Shown: positions 57,892 to 64,000 of the stretch, piece after piece
Layout: each line of letters opens with the position of its first letter
Position numbering within the stretch: the first letter of the stretch is position 1
DNA from: Myxococcales bacterium
Lineage (GTDB): Bacteria; Myxococcota_A; Polyangia; Polyangiales; Polyangiaceae
Length of the DNA: 64,000 nt
Assembly (NCBI GenBank): GCA_025359105.1
Contig: JANYHK010000109.1
Location: 32,600-96,599 of the forward strand
Direction of reading: 5' to 3'
Made by a program: the position numbers and the translations under genes
Notes under the pieces: generated by a model
The model's database searches: none
Seen by the model: the letters and a program-made list of their open reading frames with translations, nothing else
What the model was told of the DNA's origin: nothing

Positions 57892-59721
57892 ATGCGTGGA
57901 ACCTCGGCGCTCGCCCTCCTCGGTACCTCGCTCGTCGCGGCGATTGCCTGCGGGAGCGCGAAATCGAACGGTTTTTCGCCGCCCGGCGGAACGGGCGCGG
58001 GGGGCGACGGCGGGGGGGGCCCGACGCTCGGGGACGGCGGACAGACGCTCTCCGACGGCGGCCTCACGCCCGTCACGGGCCACGCGACCTTCGGCTGCGA
58101 CGGGTGCCCGCCGTTTCCCGGGGGGGGCGCACCGTCGTGCCCTGCCGGGACCCTCGGTGCCTCCGAGGTCGCGTACCCGCAGGATGGCGTGCTCTTCCCG
58201 CCGAACCTGAACCTGCTCGAGATCCACTTCCCCGAGGTCGCGACGGCCCAGCTCTACGAGGTCGCGTTCACCAACGCGATCACGGAGGTCCGCGTCGCGT
58301 CGCGCTGCGTGAGGCTCGACAACGGCCGCCACGGCGCGAGCGCCGGATGCTCTCTGGTCCTGCCGCTCCAGGCCTTCCGCGACGTCGCCGAGACGAACCG
58401 CGACGGCGATCCGGTGAAGGTGACCGTGCGCGCGACGAAGGACGGCGCGTGCGTCACGTCCTCGCCGCCCGTCTCCGTCCACTTCGCCAAGGAGGACGTC
58501 ACCGGCGGCATCTACTACTGGCAGTCGAACGTGTTCGGCGGGAACGCGGGCACGACGGGGGGCATCTACACGCACGATTTCGGCAGCCTCGATCCGAAGC
58601 CGACGCCGTTTTACACCTCCGGCGCGACGGGCACGTGCGTCGGCTGCCACAACCTCTCGCGCGACGGCGAGCGCATCTCCCTCGGGACCGACGATCCCGA
58701 CGACGACGACGGCTTCGACGACGTCTCCACCTCGATCCTGGACACCAAGACGCGCACCGTCCTCGCCACGCAGCTCGTCCCCGGGTTTCAGACCTGGGCG
58801 CACGACCACTCGCGCGTCGTGACGAGCAGTTGGCAGGATTTCAACCCCCTCACGCCGAACGCCGGCGACGACAAGTTCCTCTTCCTCGACGGGCAGGCGG
58901 GGGGGAACGTCGGCAGCCCCGCGATCCCGGGCGGAATCCGCGGGACGCAGCCGGAGCTGTCGCCCGACGATCGCCTCCTCGCGTTCGTCGCCCCGAAGAC
59001 GTTCGCGAATGCGCTGACCGTGAGCGGCGATCACCACTTCCACGGCGGGACCATCTACGTGAGCCCCGTCGGCCTCGCCGGAGCCACCCTCGGTGCGGCG
59101 ACCGCGCTGGTCACGCCGACGGGCGACGAGGCCTACTACTACCCGTCGTTCTCCCCCGACGGACGGTTCCTCGCCGTGAACCACACGTCGGGGGGCGACG
59201 TCTTCTACAACAAGAACGCCCGCGTCCAGCTGATCCCGGCGACGGGCGCCGGCGGCGCGCCGATCGATCTGCCGGCGCTGAACCAGGCGGGCGGGCTGTC
59301 GAACTCGTGGCCGCGCTGGAGCCCCCTCGTCCAGACGTACAAGGGCCACAAGATCGCGTGGGTGACGTTCTCGTCGAGCCGCGACTACGGGCTGCGCCTC
59401 AAGAACCAGGGCCTGCCGCATTGCTACCCGGCGGAATGCCCCGACGAAGACCAACCGCAGTTGAGCAACCAGATCTCGAGCCTCGATGGTTGCGAGACGC
59501 CGCAGATCTGGATGGCGGCCGTCAGCCTCGACGACGCGGGCGGCGACCGCTCCTTCCCGGCGTTCTGGCTCCCCTTCCAGGACATCTCCAGCCACAACCA
59601 CTCGGCGCAGTGGGTCGACAAGGTCGTGGGCACGCCCCAGGTCACGTGCGGCTCGAAGACGTGCAGCCCCGACACGCTCTGCTGCTCGCCCGACAACTGC
59701 CAACCCATCTGCGTCAGGTAG
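57892..59721 (+). CDS. Lipoprotein beta-propeller (TolB/PD40-like) with one heme c motif
   Basis: 609 residues. Lipobox-like LVAAIAC at the N-terminus, then a Gly-rich linker (GTGAGGDGGGG). Residues ~95-200 look like a small beta domain (LLEIHFPEVATAQLYEVAF). A single CXXCH follows in GTCVGCHNLSRDGERISLGT, the usual 'C..CH.lS.DG' joint in which a heme site precedes propeller blades. PD40-like blades are seen as QPELSPDDRLLAFVA, YYPSFSPDGRFLAVNH and SWPRWSPLVQTYKGHKIAWV. It ends in a Cys knot (CGSKTCSPDTLCCSPDNC). Function unknown; surface electron transfer or sugar binding are possible. Confidence 0.82.
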   Translation: MRGTSALALLGTSLVAAIACGSAKSNGFSPPGGTGAGGDGGGGPTLGDGGQTLSDGGLTPVTGHATFGCDGCPPFPGGGAPSCPAGTLGASEVAYPQDGVLFPPNLNLLEIHFPEVATAQLYEVAFTNAITEVRVASRCVRLDNGRHGASAGCSLVLPLQAFRDVAETNRDGDPVKVTVRATKDGACVTSSPPVSVHFAKEDVTGGIYYWQSNVFGGNAGTTGGIYTHDFGSLDPKPTPFYTSGATGTCVGCHNLSRDGERISLGTDDPDDDDGFDDVSTSILDTKTRTVLATQLVPGFQTWAHDHSRVVTSSWQDFNPLTPNAGDDKFLFLDGQAGGNVGSPAIPGGIRGTQPELSPDDRLLAFVAPKTFANALTVSGDHHFHGGTIYVSPVGLAGATLGAATALVTPTGDEAYYYPSFSPDGRFLAVNHTSGGDVFYNKNARVQLIPATGAGGAPIDLPALNQAGGLSNSWPRWSPLVQTYKGHKIAWVTFSSSRDYGLRLKNQGLPHCYPAECPDEDQPQLSNQISSLDGCETPQIWMAAVSLDDAGGDRSFPAFWLPFQDISSHNHSAQWVDKVVGTPQVTCGSKTCSPDTLCCSPDNCQPICVR

Positions 59722-59742
59722 CGAGCGCCAAGCGCGCTCGAT

Positions 59743-60035
59743 TCAGCGCGCGAGGAGGACGTCGCACGTGCTGCCGACGCACACTCCGACGAGCGCCGGC
59801 TCCAGATCGATCGCGACGCCCTCGGGGACGACGAGCACCTCGAGGGTCTCCTTCGAGGCGATCCCCACATGGGGCGGTGTCCGTCGAGCTTGTGCGCCGC
59901 GAGGGCGCGCGCGCTCTTGTCGGCGTGCTCGCCGCGGAGCTTCACCTGGCGATCCAGCGCGGCGCCCTCGAGCGCGCGGCACTCGATCGACGCGCCGGTG
60001 TCGGCCAGGACGAGCGGTCCGACGTCGTACTTGAT
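59743..60035 (-). pseudogene. Frameshifted small protein remnant
   Basis: Two adjacent frames make one sensible protein if a single C is restored in the CCCC run at about 59872-59875 (read on the minus strand). The upstream frame gives YDVGPLVLADTGASIEC, LEGAALDRQVKLRGEHADKS and ALAAHKLDGHRP; the downstream frame continues HVGIASKETLEVLVVPEGV and LEPALVGVCVGSTCDVLLAR to a TGA at 59743-59745. A TGA at 60036-60038 precedes the first frame and no good start codon is visible, so the gene appears broken twice or is a remnant. The product would be ~100 residues, beta-rich, with Cys near both ends. It may be a real loss or a sequencing error. No family recognised. Confidence 0.4.
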
Positions 60036-60239
60036 TCACTCGGTACATGCCCCGAGGAAGAGCAGCGCATGTGCCGGCGCGCATCTCCGCGATGACGCAG
60101 CGCTTCGCCGGCTAAGCCATCGACGCGCATGGTCGACGAGGCCGGGCGAGTGTTGTCGCCCGCGCTCACCCTTGATCCGGATGGCGCGGTGCACGCGCGG
60201 AGGGCCTTGTTTTCCCGTCAGATCCGCGTCAGGCGCGTG

Positions 60240-61256
60240 TCACGTCGCGGTCAGACCGCCCGAGGGCGCCGCGGGCGCGGGGGCCGGCGCGCGGTTGATG
60301 GAGGGCGCGCCGCCGGTGCCGTCCTTCGCCTTGGCCGGCGCCGTCGTCTGCCCCTCGGAGCAGCAGCGGAAGCCGATCTGGTAGAAGCTGAACTCCTCGT
60401 TGTGCGCCGTCGTCATCGGACGGCAGCGCGTGCGGACCGGGCCCCAGTAGCCGCCCTTGAGGCCGCTCTTGAAGGGGTGGCCACTCTCGTTGACGACCCA
60501 CTCGTCCACGTTGCCGGTCATGTCGTGCACGCCGTAGGGGCTGACGCAGGCCTCGCGCGTACCGCTCGGCTCGCCCTGCCAGAGGCGCTCGACCTCGGCG
60601 TCGCGGAGGCGCGGATCGGCGAGCGCCTTCTCGTTCACGTCGGGGTGCGGCTTGTCGATGTTGCAGGCCTCGGCGTTGCGCTGGTAGCCGTACGGGTACG
60701 GCAGGTGCTCCTGCCCCTCGCACGCCAGCGTCCACTCGCTCTCGCCGCAGAGGCGCTTGCCCTGCGACTGGCACGTGTCACGCGCCTCGTACCACGTCTT
60801 CATGATCACCGGCTTCTCGCCGGGCTTGTTCGGGTACTCGTAGCGGTCGATGCAGAACTTCTTGTGCGTCGTCTTGCCCGCGCAGGTGGTGCTCGGGGCG
60901 AACTCCGCGCAGCGCATCTTCGTCTCCGGATCGAGCCAGCGCAGGCACTTCTGCTCGACGTACGGGCAGTAGTCGCCTTCCACCTCGAGCATGCCGGCGG
61001 CGCAGGAGCCCTGGGTCTCGAGCATCGGCGGCGGCGTCACGCTGATCTTCGCGCCGGCACTGGCGTGAACGTCGGAAGGCGCCTTCGAACGGGCGGGCGA
61101 CTCGAACGGGCTCGGCGCGGGCTCCGCCAGCCGGGACGGGGCGTCGTCGTTGCTCGGCGGGTTCGCCTGCGCGACCGGCTCGGTCGTCTGGGTGCCGAGG
61201 AGCACCAGCGCCGTTGCGAGCCCGAAGATGACGCCAGGGAACTTCGAACGCTTCAT
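60240..61256 (-). CDS. Exported FGE/SUMF1-like protein
   Basis: 338 residues. Signal sequence (FGLATALVLLGTQTTEPVAQA) then a Pro/Ala/Ser linker and a formylglycine-generating-enzyme-type domain: KFCIDRYEYPNKPGE, WYEARDTCQSQGKRLCGESEW, YPYGYQRNAEACNID, GVHDMTGNVDEWVVNES, GGYWGPVRTRCRPMTTAH, YQIGFRCCSEG. Myxobacteria have many exported members of this superfamily; most are not proven to oxidise cysteine, and Ca-binding or scaffold roles are possible. Cys pairs match the family (CGESEW, CNID, RCR, FRCC). ATG 61256 gives the signal peptide directly; no better start lies in the long upstream gap. Confidence 0.85.
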   Translation of the reverse strand: MKRSKFPGVIFGLATALVLLGTQTTEPVAQANPPSNDDAPSRLAEPAPSPFESPARSKAPSDVHASAGAKISVTPPPMLETQGSCAAGMLEVEGDYCPYVEQKCLRWLDPETKMRCAEFAPSTTCAGKTTHKKFCIDRYEYPNKPGEKPVIMKTWYEARDTCQSQGKRLCGESEWTLACEGQEHLPYPYGYQRNAEACNIDKPHPDVNEKALADPRLRDAEVERLWQGEPSGTREACVSPYGVHDMTGNVDEWVVNESGHPFKSGLKGGYWGPVRTRCRPMTTAHNEEFSFYQIGFRCCSEGQTTAPAKAKDGTGGAPSINRAPAPAPAAPSGGLTAT

Positions 61257-61738
61257 GTAGGTCTCGCCCGCCCCGGCGCTCCGATAGGAGTCATTGCAAA
61301 CGTCTCGCCAACGACAGTGGAAGTTTTCGACCGCACCGGACCGCTCCAGACGATCTTCCGCAAACGGGCGCACGACGCCCGCGTCGACGCACGGTTGCGT
61401 CGAAAGATCCCCACGACAAGTGTGCCGTGCGCCTGGCGTGTGCGTCACGTTTCCTGCGAAAAACAAGCGCAACGTGACGCGCGAGGTGCGTCACATGCCT
61501 CGGTGTTTCGCTCGGTGTTACGCGGCGTTGCCTACACCTTCGCACACGCACGGGTCGGTGCCCTGCGAGCCGACCTGGATCCCGGCAGCCTCATCTCGAC
61601 GTCCGGTCGCGGGGACCTGCGCGTGGATCCGTCGTCCACCTGTGGTGCCCACTGCGCGGCTGGCGCAACCGAGTCGCGCGAATGGCGCAGATCGCTGCGC
61701 AGCGAAGTGTCGTGCGCGCGTACACATCTGTCCTCTCG
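61257..61738. other. 482-base non-coding gap
   Basis: Both flanking genes run leftward, so this is the 5' region of the FGE-like gene and the 3' region of nothing obvious. Several open frames cross it, but all are compositional, Arg/Pro/Ser-rich, and lack ribosome sites. I see no RNA gene. The only structure I can support is the set of GCGTCAC half-sites listed next. Confidence 0.6.
61442..61495. promoter_or_regulatory. Three GCGTCAC half-sites, two forming a 10-base inverted repeat
   Basis: GCGTCACGTT at 61442-61451 is perfectly inverted as AACGTGACGC at 61471-61480 (19-base spacer). A third TGCGTCAC copy is at 61488-61495 in the first orientation. They lie 186-240 bases upstream of the FGE-like gene start, in an otherwise empty region. 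This is probably a multi-site operator or activator region; the factor is unknown. Confidence 0.45.
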
Positions 61739-62386
61739 TCACCGCCTGCATAGCACCGCGAGCGCCGCCGACGGTGAAACGGGCATGGTGTCGTCGTCCA
61801 CGTCGAAGCCTTGGCCTTCGCGCGCGCATCCGGCCGTGCAGGCTCCGATCGCGCGGGCTGGCGGGCCGCACGCGACGACCACGCCCTTCTCGCAGACGTA
61901 GGCGAGATCGCACGCCGAGACGACGGCGTCCGCAGGCGCCGAGGAGGCAAAGCGCGCGTTCGCGTCGTCGGCCGGTGCCGGCGGTGCGGGCGAGCAGAGC
62001 TGCGAGAGCGCGCGCTCGCGCGGGACGTCGAGCTCGAGCCCATCGGCCGCGCATCCCTTCGCGCAGTCGCCGAGACGCTCCCACGGGCACCGGCACTGCT
62101 CCGGGGAGAGGGTGCAGGGGTCGGGGTAGTGGTACGGACGCGAGACCTGGACGATCCCCTGACCACACCGCGCCATCCCATCCGGACAGTCGATCGCCGC
62201 AAGCGTGATGCCCGCAGGATCCCCCGAGGGCGCCGCCCCGCGACCTGGGGTCCCCGGGCCGCCAGCACCACCGGCGCCGTGGTCGGCGAGCCAGCGCGAG
62301 AGGCAGCCGCGCTCGCACCCGCAGAGGGCCAACACCACCGAGCCGAGCGCCAGGGCGCGGCCTAGCCTCTTCGGGCGTCGGCGCAC
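61739..62386 (-). CDS. Cys-rich lipoprotein
   Basis: 215 residues. Signal peptide with lipobox VVLALCGC, then CERGC and a Gly/Pro linker. Two Cys clusters follow: IDCPDGMARCGQG with CTLSPEQCRCPWERLGDCAKGC, and ACDLAYVCEKGVVVACG with AIGACTAGCAREGQGF. The two halves resemble each other (C...G.v.....C.....C...C...G), hinting at a duplicated small domain. It differs in spacing from the nine-Cys domain of the 13-14.5 kb lipoproteins. Function unknown; it follows the outer-membrane barrel gene by 27 bases. Confidence 0.75.
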   Translation of the reverse strand: MRRRPKRLGRALALGSVVLALCGCERGCLSRWLADHGAGGAGGPGTPGRGAAPSGDPAGITLAAIDCPDGMARCGQGIVQVSRPYHYPDPCTLSPEQCRCPWERLGDCAKGCAADGLELDVPRERALSQLCSPAPPAPADDANARFASSAPADAVVSACDLAYVCEKGVVVACGPPARAIGACTAGCAREGQGFDVDDDTMPVSPSAALAVLCRR

Positions 62387-62413
62387 CCGCCCGCTCCTAG
62401 AGCAACCCCATGG

Positions 62414-63214
62414 TCACAGGTACCCTCCGACGCCTAGCCACAGCTGCATCGCGAAGAGCCCGCCTTTGATGTCCGTGCTCGACGACGAGCTGCCGCTGCC
62501 CGACGACGACGACGCCGACGCCGCCACCGTGTAATCGAACCCGACGCCCGCCAGCAGGTTGAAGCTCTGCGTCGCCCGATACGCCCCGACGACCTCGGCG
62601 TCCAGGGCGAGGGCGAAGACGCCCGCGGAGCCCGAGCTGCCGCCGTTCGACACCGAGCCGCCCGCCAATGTGAGTCCCGCGCGCGGCGTCACGTCGAAGT
62701 CGGGGCTCGCGGCGACGCGGTAGCCGACGCGCGGCGTGAGCGTGTAGATGAAGAGGCTCCCGAGGTCCTGGCTCGATGAGCTCGTGGTCGTGGTCGTCCC
62801 GCCGGCACCGGTCACGGTCGTCGTCGAGGCGCCGCTTGCCGAGACGGAGTACCGCCCGACGCTCAGCGCTGCACCCAGCGTCAGGTTCGACTCGAGGAGC
62901 AGATCGACGCCGAGCCGCGGCGCCGCGTACGGGTTGACCGTGACGCCGCCGAGCTGAAACACGGTGAGCGACGCCGACGTGTCGGAGTCCTTCGCCGAGG
63001 CCTTCGTGTAGCTGAGCCCGCCCACGCGCTCCAGGGCGAGGCTGACCTTGAGCTTGCCGCCGCCGTGCGCGGCGTCCTCCGAGGAGGACTTCGGGTTGAG
63101 CGAGGGCGTCGCGTTCGGGGACGCGTCCCCCGCCCCTCCGGACTGCCCGAACGCGGAGGTCGAGACGGTCGACACCAGCAAGAGCGCGAGCCCCGATTTC
63201 GAGAAATTCCTCAT
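62414..63214 (-). CDS. Outer-membrane beta-barrel protein
   Basis: 266 residues. Signal peptide (GLALLLVSTVSTSAFGQ), a Ser/Pro-rich stretch, then repeated amphipathic strands: LKVSLALERVGGLSYT, VTVNPYAAPRLGVDLLLES, LTLGAALSVGRYSVSAS, LFIYTLTPRVGYRVAAS, FDVTPRAGLTLAGGS, VFALALDAEVVGAYRAT, LLAGVGFDYTVAAS. The final strand MQLWLGVGGYL ends in a hydrophobic residue. Loops are very rich in Ser/Thr/Gly (TTTTTSSSSQ, SSSSGSGSSSSS). It resembles the small barrel proteins of myxobacteria; transport or structural role unknown. The start ATG precedes a clean signal peptide. Confidence 0.8.
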   Translation of the reverse strand: MRNFSKSGLALLLVSTVSTSAFGQSGGAGDASPNATPSLNPKSSSEDAAHGGGKLKVSLALERVGGLSYTKASAKDSDTSASLTVFQLGGVTVNPYAAPRLGVDLLLESNLTLGAALSVGRYSVSASGASTTTVTGAGGTTTTTSSSSQDLGSLFIYTLTPRVGYRVAASPDFDVTPRAGLTLAGGSVSNGGSSGSAGVFALALDAEVVGAYRATQSFNLLAGVGFDYTVAASASSSSGSGSSSSSTDIKGGLFAMQLWLGVGGYL

Positions 63215-63282
63215 GGCGCGATCATACAGCTCGACCGCACGCGCCGGAAATTCCCGGCCAGCGGTCGAGCCGGCCGAACGCG

Positions 63283-64000
<718 letters not shown>

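Noticed and set aside
61294..62208. Rightward gene across the long gap
   Set aside because: The product is Arg/Pro/Ser-rich low complexity, lacks a ribosome site, and overlaps the antisense of a clear lipoprotein.

Overview
The window reads as chromosomal DNA of a high-GC deltaproteobacterium of the Myxococcota, most likely a Polyangiales (Sorangium/Labilithrix-like) bacterium. This rests on gene content, not on a search. The evidence is four Hanks-type Ser/Thr kinases plus one kinase-like pseudokinase, an MglA-type Ras-like GTPase, several Cys-rich and Pro/Thr-rich lipoproteins, PEGA-like and AgmX-like envelope domains, and the vegetative sigma factor at the right edge. I saw no rRNA, tRNA, insertion sequence, prophage or CRISPR array.

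Layout, left to right. 1-5.7 kb: the tail of an unknown gene, then transketolase, glucokinase, an exported chalcone-isomerase-like protein, mltG and ruvX, all leftward. 5.8-10.2 kb: a secreted protein built on repeated xPLFY motifs, then a leftward cysteine desulfurase and a receiver-histidine kinase. 10.2-13 kb: an overlapping envelope operon of FKBP lipoprotein, parvulin lipoprotein and lnt. 13-14.6 kb: two Cys-rich lipoproteins ending at a clear terminator. 14.6-21.2 kb: a DUF72 protein, the leuS-lptE pair, a YprB-like nuclease and a membrane protein.

21.2-35.3 kb is a run of nine leftward genes and the most unusual part. In transcription order it is: NUDIX hydrolase; two paralogous transmembrane Ser/Thr kinases with AgmX-like exterior domains; a third Ser/Thr kinase; a pseudokinase-transmembrane-multiheme cytochrome c fusion; a double cyclic-nucleotide-domain / four [4Fe-4S] / di-heme b membrane protein; a tetraheme / ferredoxin / FAD oxidoreductase; and a secreted VWA protein. 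The three redox genes overlap by 4 bases at each junction and start 6 bases after the third kinase. They look like a transmembrane electron-transfer complex tied to kinase and cyclic-nucleotide sensing. I do not know a described system with this composition.

35.3-41.5 kb: an FAH-family enzyme, a YheT-like hydrolase, alpha-glucan phosphorylase and a MscS channel carrying a cyclic-nucleotide domain. 41.5-46 kb: a kinase / TPR-PEGA-like / lipoprotein operon. 46-52.6 kb: an MFS transporter, aldehyde dehydrogenase, and a four-gene redox operon (small membrane protein, SDR, FAD oxidoreductase, epoxide-hydrolase-like protein).

52.6-57.8 kb: a long MglA-like GTPase divergent from a polysaccharide set (CpsB-type phosphatase, TviB/WbpO-type dehydrogenase, UPF0104-type membrane protein). 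The divergent promoter region carries two identical palindromes. 57.9-63.2 kb: a secreted beta-propeller with one heme motif, a frameshifted remnant, an FGE-like protein, a Cys-rich lipoprotein and an outer-membrane barrel. 63.3-64 kb: the 3' part of rpoD, running off the window. Most intergenic gaps are under 200 bases. The one long gap (61257-61738) holds no convincing gene but has three copies of a GCGTCAC half-site.
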